NCBI GenBank assembly: GCA_020846815.1
Contig: JADLDF010000468.1
Span: 1 to 10,664 of the forward strand
DNA: 10,664 nt
Direction: 5' to 3'
Source of the DNA: Gammaproteobacteria bacterium
GTDB taxonomy: Bacteria > Pseudomonadota > Gammaproteobacteria > Steroidobacterales > Steroidobacteraceae
In this document: in pieces, positions 1 through 7,871 of the stretch
How positions within the stretch are numbered: position 1 is the first letter of the stretch
Layout: every line of letters begins with the position of its first letter
Translations under genes and position numbers: made by a program
Notes under the pieces: model-generated
What the model was told of the DNA's origin: nothing
Database searches by the model: none
The model's input: only the letters and a program-made list of their open reading frames with translations

Positions 1-2
1 TC

Positions 3-143
3 AAGGCACATCCGCCGCGCGACTGGTCGATCGAGCGCCGCCGCGAGTACTTCGACTGGGCGCGCTCGGTCGTCGACGAGATCCGCGGCACCAATGCGCA
101 CCTGGAGCGCAAGTTCGACGACGTCTATCGGCTCAAGCCCTGA
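3..143 (+). CDS. C-terminal end of an unrecognised protein (5' truncated by window edge)
   Basis: The open frame runs in from the left edge and stops with TGA at 141-143, giving 46 residues. They are strongly charged and look helical, including the stretches RDWSIERRREYFDWARSVVD and LERKFDDVYRLKP. Roughly 42 of the 46 codons end in G or C, matching the strong coding bias of the other genes here, so this is very probably a real C-terminus. I do not recognise the family from this tail, which shows no catalytic motif. The stop lies inside the 3' end of the oppositely oriented methyltransferase remnant, so the two frames overlap tail to tail by 19 bp. Confidence 0.6.
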   Translation, partial: KAHPPRDWSIERRREYFDWARSVVDEIRGTNAHLERKFDDVYRLKP

Positions 144-382
144 GCTCGGGCGCGGCCTGGCCCGCTGGCGGGCGCGCGCAGCAGCCGGTAGAGCGGCAGG
201 GGCTGCGTGCCCGTGGCCGTGGCGAGCGCCTCGATGCTGCGCGGTTCGTCGCCGAGGGCATCGGCGACGCCGACCCGCGCTGCCGCGGCGACTGCGCCGG
301 CCAGGATCCGCAGCCGCAGCAGCCAGAGCATCTGCTCGGCCGCCGGGCGCTGCTGGAACAGGGTTTCGAGCACGGTGTTCAT
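125..382 (-). pseudogene. Truncated O-methyltransferase-type protein, N-terminal dimerisation domain only
   Basis: The frame starts at ATG 382-380 behind an AGAGG-like ribosome site (387-391, 4-nt spacer) and gives 85 residues. Residues about 16-70 look like the winged-helix dimerisation domain that precedes the SAM-binding domain in small-molecule O-methyltransferases. The cues are a hydrophobic helix (LLRLRILAGAVAAAARVGVA), then DALGDEPRSIEALATATG, then the family-like LYRLLRA. These proteins are normally about 330-350 residues, but recognisable homology ends near position 165-173. The last dozen residues read antisense through the end of the neighbouring + strand gene, and no SAM-binding motif follows in any frame. 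GC at third positions is high up to the break, which suggests an originally functional gene later cut off, not a chance frame. The remnant lies 134 bp downstream of uvrA in the same direction. A small free-standing dimerisation-domain protein is possible but less likely. Confidence 0.6.
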
Positions 383-386
383 CGAT

Positions 387-455
387 CCTCTGCGGCGGTC
401 TGCCGTGGATCCTGCACCTTCTTTGCTCTGCTCGCCTCTCCGCCGTTCTGCCGTG
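387..455. repeat. Two degenerate direct repeats with a 48-bp period
   Basis: A 21-bp element at 387-407 recurs at 435-455 with 18 of 21 bases identical; both copies contain TCTGCCGTG. A shorter shared block, GCTCTGC, occurs at 425-431 and again at 469-475, so the similarity extends weakly beyond the core. The repeats lie between the uvrA stop and the methyltransferase remnant, and the inner copy overlaps the remnant's presumed ribosome-binding site. Their function is unknown; they may be decayed tandem duplication. Confidence 0.5.
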
Positions 456-471
456 CTGTTGCGAAACCGCT

Positions 472-501
472 CTGCGGCTCCGCAGTTCGGCAGGCAGCCG
501 A
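472..501 (-). other. Two adjacent short inverted repeats just after the uvrA stop
   Basis: Positions 472-485 form a near-perfect palindrome (CTGCGGCTCCGCAG), and 487-501 form a 5-bp stem TCGGC/GCCGA with a 5-nt loop. Both lie 16-45 bp beyond the uvrA stop, where a 3' processing or termination structure would sit. There is no following T-run on the minus strand, so this is not a standard intrinsic terminator. In DNA this GC-rich such short stems also arise by chance. Confidence 0.25.
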
Positions 502-516
502 CGGCTCTTCTGCTGC

Positions 517-3500
517 TCAACCGCTCAGGCGCCCTTCGAGGAAGCCGGCGAGCGCCTCGCCGGTATGCGTGCGCTTCGCGGCCGGGCGCCGCGCGAGCTC
601 CTGCGGCGCGGCCTGGGCGACGACGCGCCCGCCCTGGTCGCCGGCTTCGGGGCCCATGTCGATGACCCAGTCGGCTTCGGCGATCACGTCGAGGTCGTGC
701 TCGACCAGCACCACCGTGTTGCCGGCGTCGACCAGCCGGTGCAGCACGCGGATCAGCTTCTCGACGTCGGCCATGTGCAGGCCGACGGTCGGTTCGTCGA
801 GCACGTAGAGGGTGTGCTTCGGCTTCTGGCGCAGCGGTGCGCGCAGGTCGGTGCGTACCTTCGCGAGCTCGGTCACGAGCTTGATGCGCTGCGCTTCGCC
901 GCCCGACAGCGTCGGGCTCTGCTGGCCGAGCGTGAGATAGCCGAGACCGACGTCGACCAGCAGCGACAGCACGTGGTGCAGCGTCGCCTGGGCGCGGAAG
1001 AACCCGGCCGCCTCCTCGATGCTCATCGCCAGCACGTCGGCGATGCTGCGGTCGCGCCAGGTGACCTGCAGCGTCTCGGCGTTGAAGCGGCGGCCGCCGC
1101 AGGCGTCGCAGAGCAGCTTCACGTCCGGCAGGAAGCTCATCTCGATGGTGCGCAGGCCCTGGCCCTCGCAGGCCTCGCAGCGTCCGTCGCCGGTGTTGAA
1201 CGAAAAGCGGCCTGCGCTCCAGCCGCGCATCCGCGCCTCGGCGGTGCCGGCGAACAGGCGCCGCACTTCATCCCAGATGCCGACATAGGTCGCGGGGCAG
1301 GAGCGCGGCGTCTTGCCGATCGGCGTCTGGTCGACTTCGAGCACGCGATCGACGTTCTGGAGGCCCTCGAGTGTGCGGCAGCCGATCAACGCAGGTCGCG
1401 CGCCGCGGCCCGCCGCGAGCTGCGCGCGCGCGTTGTCGTACAGCAGGTCGCGCGCCAGCGTCGACTTGCCCGAGCCCGAGACGCCGGTGACCACGGCCAG
1501 CCGGCCGAGCGGGAAGCGCGCCTCGACGTCCCGCAGGTTGTGCAGCGTCGCGCCGCCGAGGCGGATCGACGGTGTGCGCGGCTCGACCGGCCGGCGTGGC
1601 GCTGCGGGATGGCGCAGCGGCTCGCGCAGGAAGCGCCCCGTCAGCGAGTTTTCACTGGCGACCAGATCCTCGATGCGTCCCGCGGCGACGACCGTGCCGC
1701 CGCGCACGCCGGCGCCGGGACCGAGGTCGATGACATGGTCGGCACGGCGGATCGTGTCCTCGTCGTGCTCGACCACCACCAGGGTGTTGCGATGCGCGGC
1801 GAGCTCGGCGAGCGCATCGAGCAGGATGCGGTTGTCGCGCGGGTGCAGGCCGATGGTCGGCTCGTCGAGCACGTAGCAGACACCCTTGAGGTTCGAGCCG
1901 AGCTGCGCGGCGAGGCGGATGCGCTGCGCCTCGCCGCCGGACAGCGTCGGCGCAGCGCGGTCGAGCTGCAGGTAGCCGAGGCCGACGCGTTCGAGGAAGC
2001 CGAGGCGCGCGCGGAGCTCGGCGAGCAGGTCGCGGCCGATCGCGGCCTCGCGGCCGCTCAGCTTCAATTTGCCGAGAAAGACTGCGGCCCGCGACACGGA
2101 CTCGGCCGTGAGCTGGCCGATCGAGCGGTCGCGGAAGCGCAGATGCCTCGCGACCGGGTTCAGCCGCTCGCCGTGACAGGCTTCGCAGACCGGCAACACC
2201 TCGCCGGGCTCGGCGGTGAACGTCGCTTCTTCGCCGGTCGACTCCTCGTCGAGCTCCGGGATCTCGAGGCCGGTGCCGTAGCAGGACTCGCACCAGCCGT
2301 GCTTGGAGTTGAACGACAGCAGCCGCGGATCGAGCTCGGCGAAGCTCGTGCCGCAGGCGGGACAGGCGCGCTTGGTCGAGAGCACGGTCGGCTGGCGCGC
2401 GCCGGCCGGCAGAGCGTGCACGATGCCCTTGCCGAACTCGAGCGCGGTCGTGAGCGCGCGGCGCAGCTCGCCCTCGGTCTTCGGCCCCACCTCAAGCGTC
2501 GCGACCGGCAGCTCGATGCTGTGCTCCTTGAAGCGGTCGAGCCGCGGCCAGGGCTTGACCGGCGTCGGCTCGCCGTCGACACGCAGCTGGCCGTAGCCCT
2601 TGCCCGCTGCCCATTTGGCGAGGTCGGTGTACAGGCCCTTGCGGGCCGTGACCAGCGGCGCGAGCAGCGTCAGCTTGCGGCCGCGATGCTGCTGCATCAG
2701 CCGCGCGAGGATCGCCTCGGGCGACTGCGGCTCGATCGGCACGTCGCAGTCGGGGCAGTACTGGGTGCCGAGCTTGACGTACAGCAGGCGCAGGAAATGA
2801 TAGACCTCGGTCAGCGTCGCGACGGTGCTCTTGCGGCCGCCGCGGCTGGTGCGCTGCTCGATCGCAACCGTCGGCGGGATGCCGAAGATCGCATCGACCT
2901 CGGGCCGTGAGGCCGGCTGCACGAACTGGCGCGCATAGGCGTTCAGCGACTCCAGGTAACGTCGCTGGCCCTCGTTGAAGAGGATGTCGAACGCCAGCGT
3001 CGACTTGCCCGAGCCCGAGACGCCGGTCAGCACGGTGAACTTTTCGTGCGGAATCTCGACGTCGATGCTGCGCAGGTTGTGCTCGCGGGCGTTGTGGATC
3101 ACGACGGCGTCGCGCCGTGCCGGCGCATCCTGCGCGACGGCCGCCGCGCTCGTAGCCCGTGCGGCTGCGCGCCGCGGCGCATCGGCGACCTGGCCGGTCA
3201 GCGCCCGCTGGTATTCGGCGAGCGCGCGCCCGGTGTGCGAGCGCGTATGGTGGGCGAGCTCGGCCGGCGTGCAGGCCGCGACCAGCCGGCCGCCGGCGTC
3301 GCCGCCCTCGGGCCCGAGGTCGATGACCCAGTCGCAGCTGCGGATCACATCGAGGTTGTGCTCGATGACCAGCAGCGAATGCCCGGCGGCCTGCAGCTTG
3401 CGGAATGCGCGCAGCAGGCGCGCGACGTCCTCGAAATGCAGGCCGGTGGTCGGCTCGTCGAACAGGAACAGCTTGCCGCGCGGGCCCTCGTGCGCCGCGG

Positions 3501-6045
3501 CGCCGCCCTGACCGGCGCCGGCTTCGGCGAGGTGGCCGGCGAGCTTCAGCCGCTGCGCCTCACCGCCCGAGAGCGTCGGCACCGGCTGGCCGAGTTCCAG
3601 GTAGTCGAGCCCGACGTCGGCGAGCGGCGCGAGCCGCGCGGCGAGGTCCGCGGCGTCGGCAAAGAAGTCGAGCGCCTCGGTGACGGTCATTTCCAGCACG
3701 TCGGCGATGCTGGCGCGCCGGCCGCCGCGTCCCGTGTACTGCACTTCGAGCGTCTCGGCACGATAGCGCCGGCCGTTGCAGTCGCCGCAGCGCAGGTAGA
3801 CGTCGGACAGGAACTGCATTTCGACGTGCTCGAAGCCGTTGCCGCCGCAGGCGGGGCAGCGGCCGGTGCCCGAGTTGAAGCTGAAGGTGCCGGCGGTGTA
3901 GCCGCGCTCGCGGGCCTGCGGCAGCTTCGCGAAGCGCTCGCGGATCACGTCGAAGGCGCCGACGTAGCTCGCCGGGTTCGAGCGCGTGGTACGGCCGATC
4001 GGCGTCTGGTCGACCATGACCACGTCGTCGATGAGCTCCGCGCCGTGCAGCGAGGCATGGCGCCCGGGGGCGTCGGTCGGCTTGCCCTTGGTCTTGAGCA
4101 GCGCCGGGTGCAGCACGTCCTGCACCAGCGTCGACTTGCCCGAGCCCGAGACGCCGGTCACGCAGACCAGGCGGCCGAGCGGGATCTCGACGTCGATGCT
4201 CTGCAGATTGTGCTCGGCGGCACCGCGCAGCTCGATCCGGCCGGCGTCGGCGCGCGCGCGCGCGCCGGTGGCCACCGGCGCCAAGGCATCGGGCGGCATC
4301 TGCCGTCGTCCGGCGAGCCAGGCGCCGGTCAGCGAGCGCGGGTTCGCGCGCAGCGCCGCCGGCGTATCGAAGGCGACGATCTCGCCGCCGCGCTCGCCGG
4401 CGCCCGGACCCATGTCGAGGATCTGGTCGGCCTCGAGCATGATCTGCGGGTCGTGCTCGACCACGACCAGCGAATTGCCGGCGTCGCGCAGCCTGTGCAT
4501 GACGTCGATGACCCGGCCCATGTCGCGCGGATGCAGGCCGATCGAGGGCTCGTCGAGCACGAACAGGGTGTTGACGAGCGAAGTGCCGAGCGCGGTCGTC
4601 AGGTTGATGCGCTGCACTTCGCCGCCCGAGAGGCTGCGCGACTGGCGATCGAGCGTCAGATAGCCGAGGCCGACGTCGACGAGATACGCGAGCCGCGTGC
4701 GGATCTCGGCGAGCAGCAGATCGGTCGCCTGGTCCATCGCGCCGGGCAGGCGCAGCGCGTCGATGAACGCCCGCGTGCGCTCGATCGGCAGCAGCATGAT
4801 CTCGTGCAGGTTCAGCCCCGGCTCGCCGAGCCGCCAGAGCAGCGACTCGGGTTTCAGGCGCGCGCCGCCGCAGGCCTCGCAGAGCGAGTAGGCGCGGTAG
4901 CGCGACAAGAGCACGCGGATGTGCATCTTGTAGGCCCTGGACTCGAGCCACTCGAAGAACCGCTTGACGCCGTACCAGACGTCCTTGGCCCACTTGCCTT
5001 CGCCCTCGATGACCCAGCGGCGCTGCTCGGCGGTGAGCTCGCGCCAGGGCATATCCAGCGGGATGCCGCGACGCTTGCCGAGGCGCACGAGGTCGTCCTG
5101 GCACTCCTCGTAGGACTCGCTCTGCCAGGGGCGGATCGCGCCGCCGCGCAGCGTCTTCGATTCGTCCGGGATCACCAGCCCATAGTCGACGCCGATGATG
5201 CGGCCGAAGCCCTTGCAGGCCTCGCAGGCGCCGACCGGCGAGTTGAACGAGAACATGCTCGGCGTCGGCTCGCGATAGGCGATGTCGCAGTCGGCGCAGT
5301 GCAGCGTGGTCGAGTAGCGCCAGGTGTCGATCTGGCGCTCGGCACCGCTCGGCACGACGTGCACGTGCATGCGGCCGCGCCCGTGCTTCAGCGTCGCCTC
5401 GACCGCCTCGGCGAGCCGTGAGCGGTCGATGCCGTCGGCGCGCAGGCGGTCCTGGATGACGTCGAGCGATTTCCTGGTCGCGGCGTGGATGCGCGTATAG
5501 CCCTGCTTGGCGAGCAGCTCGCGCACCTCGGCTTCCTTGAAGTTCTTCGGGATCTCGACCGGGAAGCAGACCAGCAGCCGCGAGTCGCTCGCCGCCGCCG
5601 CCGCGCGCGTGATGACCTCGTCGCAGATCGATGCGGGGCTGTCGCGACGTACCGGCTTGCCGCAGCCGCGGCAGGACAGCCGCGCGCCGCGCGCGTACAG
5701 CAGCTTCAGATGGTCGTTGAGCTCGGTCATCGTGCCGACCGTGGAGCGCGAGGTGCGCACCGGGTTGGTCTGGTCGATCGCGATGGCCGGCGGGATGCCC
5801 TCGATGCGGTCGACGGCCGGCTTGTCCATGCGGTCGAGGAACTGGCGTGCGTACGGCGAGAAGGTCTCTACGTAGCGGCGCTGGCCCTCGGCGTAGAGCG
5901 TGTCGAAGACCAGCGAGGACTTGCCCGAGCCCGAGACGCCCGTGACGACGACCAGCTCGCTGGTCGGGATCTCGACGTCGAGATTCTTCAGGTTGTTCTG
6001 ACGAGCGCCGCGGACGACGATCGTCTCACGGCGTTTGGAGCTCAT
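517..6045 (-). CDS. uvrA: Double-length UvrA-like excinuclease ABC subunit A (two fused UvrA units)
   Basis: The 1842-residue protein carries four ABC ATPase sites, as if two UvrA proteins (usually about 940 residues each) were joined. UvrA is the damage-recognising ATPase of nucleotide excision repair, which scans DNA and loads UvrB. Walker A motifs (GVSGSGKS) start at residues 36, 631, 1008 and 1521. Signature LSGGE motifs lie at 472, 825, 1368 and 1713. Each site has its Walker B (for example [10 protein letters not shown], with D498/E499). Four-cysteine zinc modules are visible at 250/253/274/277 and 1228/1231/1252/1255, and as CPAC...CGDC and CEAC...CDAC in the second ATPase of each half. 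An Ala/Arg-rich linker at about 951-979 joins the halves. The frame is open back to 6192, but ATG 6045 is chosen because [18 protein letters not shown] follows it as in ordinary UvrA starts. No Shine-Dalgarno sequence precedes it. From memory, double-length UvrA proteins are annotated in some beta- and gammaproteobacteria, probably beside a normal uvrA elsewhere; this could be such a paralogue. Nothing in its leader resembles a LexA box. Confidence 0.93.
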   Translation of the reverse strand: MSSKRRETIVVRGARQNNLKNLDVEIPTSELVVVTGVSGSGKSSLVFDTLYAEGQRRYVETFSPYARQFLDRMDKPAVDRIEGIPPAIAIDQTNPVRTSRSTVGTMTELNDHLKLLYARGARLSCRGCGKPVRRDSPASICDEVITRAAAAASDSRLLVCFPVEIPKNFKEAEVRELLAKQGYTRIHAATRKSLDVIQDRLRADGIDRSRLAEAVEATLKHGRGRMHVHVVPSGAERQIDTWRYSTTLHCADCDIAYREPTPSMFSFNSPVGACEACKGFGRIIGVDYGLVIPDESKTLRGGAIRPWQSESYEECQDDLVRLGKRRGIPLDMPWRELTAEQRRWVIEGEGKWAKDVWYGVKRFFEWLESRAYKMHIRVLLSRYRAYSLCEACGGARLKPESLLWRLGEPGLNLHEIMLLPIERTRAFIDALRLPGAMDQATDLLLAEIRTRLAYLVDVGLGYLTLDRQSRSLSGGEVQRINLTTALGTSLVNTLFVLDEPSIGLHPRDMGRVIDVMHRLRDAGNSLVVVEHDPQIMLEADQILDMGPGAGERGGEIVAFDTPAALRANPRSLTGAWLAGRRQMPPDALAPVATGARARADAGRIELRGAAEHNLQSIDVEIPLGRLVCVTGVSGSGKSTLVQDVLHPALLKTKGKPTDAPGRHASLHGAELIDDVVMVDQTPIGRTTRSNPASYVGAFDVIRERFAKLPQARERGYTAGTFSFNSGTGRCPACGGNGFEHVEMQFLSDVYLRCGDCNGRRYRAETLEVQYTGRGGRRASIADVLEMTVTEALDFFADAADLAARLAPLADVGLDYLELGQPVPTLSGGEAQRLKLAGHLAEAGAGQGGAAAHEGPRGKLFLFDEPTTGLHFEDVARLLRAFRKLQAAGHSLLVIEHNLDVIRSCDWVIDLGPEGGDAGGRLVAACTPAELAHHTRSHTGRALAEYQRALTGQVADAPRRAAARATSAAAVAQDAPARRDAVVIHNAREHNLRSIDVEIPHEKFTVLTGVSGSGKSTLAFDILFNEGQRRYLESLNAYARQFVQPASRPEVDAIFGIPPTVAIEQRTSRGGRKSTVATLTEVYHFLRLLYVKLGTQYCPDCDVPIEPQSPEAILARLMQQHRGRKLTLLAPLVTARKGLYTDLAKWAAGKGYGQLRVDGEPTPVKPWPRLDRFKEHSIELPVATLEVGPKTEGELRRALTTALEFGKGIVHALPAGARQPTVLSTKRACPACGTSFAELDPRLLSFNSKHGWCESCYGTGLEIPELDEESTGEEATFTAEPGEVLPVCEACHGERLNPVARHLRFRDRSIGQLTAESVSRAAVFLGKLKLSGREAAIGRDLLAELRARLGFLERVGLGYLQLDRAAPTLSGGEAQRIRLAAQLGSNLKGVCYVLDEPTIGLHPRDNRILLDALAELAAHRNTLVVVEHDEDTIRRADHVIDLGPGAGVRGGTVVAAGRIEDLVASENSLTGRFLREPLRHPAAPRRPVEPRTPSIRLGGATLHNLRDVEARFPLGRLAVVTGVSGSGKSTLARDLLYDNARAQLAAGRGARPALIGCRTLEGLQNVDRVLEVDQTPIGKTPRSCPATYVGIWDEVRRLFAGTAEARMRGWSAGRFSFNTGDGRCEACEGQGLRTIEMSFLPDVKLLCDACGGRRFNAETLQVTWRDRSIADVLAMSIEEAAGFFRAQATLHHVLSLLVDVGLGYLTLGQQSPTLSGGEAQRIKLVTELAKVRTDLRAPLRQKPKHTLYVLDEPTVGLHMADVEKLIRVLHRLVDAGNTVVLVEHDLDVIAEADWVIDMGPEAGDQGGRVVAQAAPQELARRPAAKRTHTGEALAGFLEGRLSG
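1455..4158 (-). repeat. Exact 34-bp direct repeat, three copies at uvrA P-loops
   Basis: The same 34 bases occur without mismatch at 1455-1488, 2994-3027 and 4125-4158, each encoding the Walker A region of an ATPase site. A fourth copy at 5910-5943 matches at about 31 of 34 positions. The offsets between exact copies (1131 and 1539 bp) are multiples of three, so recombination between copies would keep the reading frame. Protein conservation explains most of the identity, but synonymous sites are identical as well. Confidence 0.85.
4250..4281. repeat. Alternating GC run joined to a perfect 20-bp palindrome inside uvrA
   Basis: Positions 4250-4265 are an uninterrupted alternating G/C tract of 16 nt. 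It overlaps a perfect 20-bp palindrome at 4262-4281 whose arm is GCGCCGGTGG. The segment encodes the flexible Ala/Arg stretch [11 protein letters not shown], at about residues 589-603, which joins the first and second ATPase domains of the first UvrA half. Alternating GC can adopt Z-DNA, but function is not implied. It may simply reflect relaxed constraint in a linker in a GC-rich genome. Confidence 0.7.
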
Positions 6046-6145
6046 GAGGCGCAGATCGGATGAAGAAGAGGGGGAGGGCGTCCGAAGAGGACGTGCCGCG
6101 TCGTGAGACCCACGATTGCGGACATCGTTCCGTGAGGTGATTTTA
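6046..6145 (-). promoter_or_regulatory. Putative uvrA leader and weak promoter
   Basis: A TAAAAT hexamer on the minus strand (6140-6145) is the only good -10-like box between the transporter stop and the uvrA ATG; no convincing -35 lies about 17 bp upstream. It would give a leader of roughly 85-90 nt. That leader contains a CGTCC/GGACG stem (6079-6093, 5-nt loop) followed by a pyrimidine-rich tract (about 6057-6078), with no Shine-Dalgarno sequence before the start codon. A pyrimidine-rich leader can favour ribosomal protein S1-assisted initiation; that is inference. No LexA-type CTG-N10-CAG dyad was noticed. Confidence 0.3.
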
Positions 6146-6164
6146 CCGTCCCGCCGCAGGCGCG

Positions 6165-6196
6165 CCCAGCCCCGGTTCCAACCCGACCCCAATCCC
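6165..6196 (-). other. G-rich tract, possible G-quadruplex
   Basis: The minus strand carries five runs of three or four G within 32 nt (complements of 6165-6167, 6170-6173, 6182-6184, 6187-6190 and 6194-6196), separated by loops of 2, 8, 2 and 3 nt. The tract lies between the transporter stop and the candidate uvrA -10 box. One 8-nt loop makes folding less certain than for a canonical motif, and GC-rich background raises the chance level. Confidence 0.35.
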
Positions 6197-6228
6197 GACT
6201 CCAGTTCGAGCCCCGGCCGTCGTCGCGT

Positions 6229-7617
6229 TCAGCGGGCTTTTAGCCCCTCCAGACGCAGACTCGCCACGGCCATCAGGGCTACCAGCGCCGCGATCACCCC
6301 GAAGGCTTCGCGGTAGCCCAGTGCGCCACCGCCCGCCGACGCGGCGATCGCGCCGATCAGCACCCCGCACAGCAGCTGGCCGACGCCGATGAAGATCGTC
6401 AGCAGCCCCTGCGCCGCCGCGCGTTCCCCGGCCGGTACGGCGGCCAGGAGGATGTAGCGCAACGGTGCACCGAGCAGGCCCGACAGGCCGATGCCCACGA
6501 GGGCGCCGGCCGCGACCAGCACCGGGCGCGTGGTCGGCAGCGCCGCCGCCAGCGCGCTGCCGCCGGCGAGCGCGAGCAGCGCGAACAGCACGATCGGCTT
6601 CGGGCCCGAGTGCTCGAGAAGGCGCCCGAACGCAGGTGAGCCGATCGTCAGTGCCAGCACCACGGGCAGCAGCACGTAGCTCGAGTCGTGGGCCGACATG
6701 CCGAGCGCACTGACCGCGAGATCCGGCAGGAACACCATGGCCGCTTCGCCGAGGCCCGCGCCGGCCGCGAACAGCACGGCGAGCCGGATCTGGCGCGAAG
6801 CGAACCACGAAAGCCGCAGTACCGGATCCGCGGCACGACGTTCGGCGGCCACGGTGGCGGCTGCGGCGAGGAGGCCCGCGAGCAGCAGACCCCAGACCGC
6901 CGGCTGCGCGACGCTCTGCGCGAGGCGCCGCGAGTCGATGCCGGAGAGGCCGAGCGCGACGGCACCGAGCGCGGTCGACAGCAGCAGCACCCCGGCCCAG
7001 TCGAAGGGCAGCGCCGTGGTGCGGCCGCTCGCCCCCGGCAGCACGCGCCAGCTCGCGAACATCAGCGCTGCCGCGATCGGCAGGTTCACGATGAACAGCC
7101 ATTCCCAGCCGAAGCGCAGCAGCAGCGCCGCGACGAACGGGCCGAGCAGGAAGGCGACGCCGAACACCGCGCCGATGAGACCGAGTGCCCGGCCGCGGCG
7201 CTCGACGGGCAGGACGTCGCCGATCACGGCGCTCGCGACCGGAAAGATGCCGCCCGCGCCGAAGGCCTGGATGGCACGGCCGATCAGCACCTGCTCGAGC
7301 GAGCGCGCCGTCGCCACGCGCAGCGAGCCGACGGCGAACAGCGCCACGTCGAGGGTGTAGACCAGGCGGCGGCCGAGCCGGTCCGACAGCTTGGCCATCA
7401 GCGGCGTGCCGACGAGATTGAAGAGCACGTAGATCGTGAACACCCAGGAGATCGCCCGCTCGTCTGCGCCGAACTCGGCACGCATCGCGGGCAGCGCGGG
7501 GCCGACGATCGCGATGTCGAGGGCGCCCATCAACACCCCGACGAACAGCACGACGAGGATGCGGTTCGTGCCGGCGGCCGCCGGGGTCATCAGGCTGGCG
7601 GCGTCGGAGTCGGTCAC
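6229..7617 (-). CDS. MFS transporter, DHA2-like (about 14 TM), probable drug/aromatic exporter
   Basis: The 462-residue membrane protein would move small molecules across the inner membrane using the proton gradient. About 14 hydrophobic segments can be traced, which fits the DHA2 (14-TM) drug:H+ antiporter family. Visible motifs are LDIAIVGPALP in TM1 (about 33-43), motif A as KLSDRLGRR (76-84), motif B around R114 in TM4, a motif C region ending GPFVAA (159-164), and FGWEWLFIVNLPIA ahead of TM6. The usual GG after GP in motif C is AA here, which may affect transport mode or specificity. GTG 7617 is chosen as the start; ATG 7590 (453 residues) is equally possible, and neither has a Shine-Dalgarno sequence. 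The frame is open further upstream, but that extension lacks family-like sequence. The gene is divergent from the flavoprotein gene, so its substrate may be related to that enzyme's substrate or product. It lies 183 bp ahead of uvrA in the same orientation. Confidence 0.88.
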   Translation of the reverse strand: MTDSDAASLMTPAAAGTNRILVVLFVGVLMGALDIAIVGPALPAMRAEFGADERAISWVFTIYVLFNLVGTPLMAKLSDRLGRRLVYTLDVALFAVGSLRVATARSLEQVLIGRAIQAFGAGGIFPVASAVIGDVLPVERRGRALGLIGAVFGVAFLLGPFVAALLLRFGWEWLFIVNLPIAAALMFASWRVLPGASGRTTALPFDWAGVLLLSTALGAVALGLSGIDSRRLAQSVAQPAVWGLLLAGLLAAAATVAAERRAADPVLRLSWFASRQIRLAVLFAAGAGLGEAAMVFLPDLAVSALGMSAHDSSYVLLPVVLALTIGSPAFGRLLEHSGPKPIVLFALLALAGGSALAAALPTTRPVLVAAGALVGIGLSGLLGAPLRYILLAAVPAGERAAAQGLLTIFIGVGQLLCGVLIGAIAASAGGGALGYREAFGVIAALVALMAVASLRLEGLKAR

Positions 7618-7871
7618 GGCAGGGTCCGGTCGGAGTGGCGGCAGCTGCGGCGCAGGGTCGCGGATGGTCGGGGCCCGCGCAAGTGTGCGCGCTGGACGGA
7701 CCGGACGCCGGGCGATGGTCCAAGCATCACGGCGTGCCACGTCCATGCTGTGGCCGCGGCGCTGGGGAGCATCGCCTGCGCAAAGCCGCGAGCCTTGCGT
7801 TCTGGCCACGACGCGGATCGGAGCTGCGCGAATCGGTGGGAACGCGCCGCATGTCATGCATGATCGCCGCC
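7618..7871. promoter_or_regulatory. Divergent intergenic region with operator-like dyads
   Basis: These 254 bp separate the divergent transporter and monooxygenase starts and must hold both promoters, although no good -35/-10 pair stands out on either strand. A perfect inverted repeat CGCGCA-AGTG-TGCGCG lies at 7676-7691. A second pair of 8-bp inverted arms, GTCCGGTC (7624-7631) and GACCGGAC (7699-7706), brackets it with 67 bp between the arms. Such dyads suit a dimeric regulator, and a MarR gene lies 2.1 kb to the right, but the link is speculative. Confidence 0.35.

Noticed and set aside
94..2910. Very long open frame (938 codons) on the + strand
   Set aside because: It lies antisense to uvrA, is rich in Arg/Ala/Asp/Gln with no domain pattern, and is explained by GC-rich codon bias of the opposite strand.
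3046..5421. Second long + strand frame (791 codons) opposite uvrA
   Set aside because: It has the same shadow composition, and the opposite strand carries unmistakable UvrA motifs.
6046..6192. N-terminal extension of UvrA from ATG 6192
   Set aside because: The added 49 residues have no UvrA homology, are low in complexity (Ser/Arg runs) and cover the likely promoter and leader.
6234..6246. GGGCT-TTT-AGCCC hairpin at the end of the MFS gene as a terminator
   Set aside because: The stem is only 5 bp, lies within the final codons and is not followed by a T-run on the minus strand.
6688..7863. Plus-strand frame of 391 codons across the transporter
   Set aside because: It is rich in Arg, Glu, Gln and His with no recognisable fold, and is a shadow of the MFS gene.
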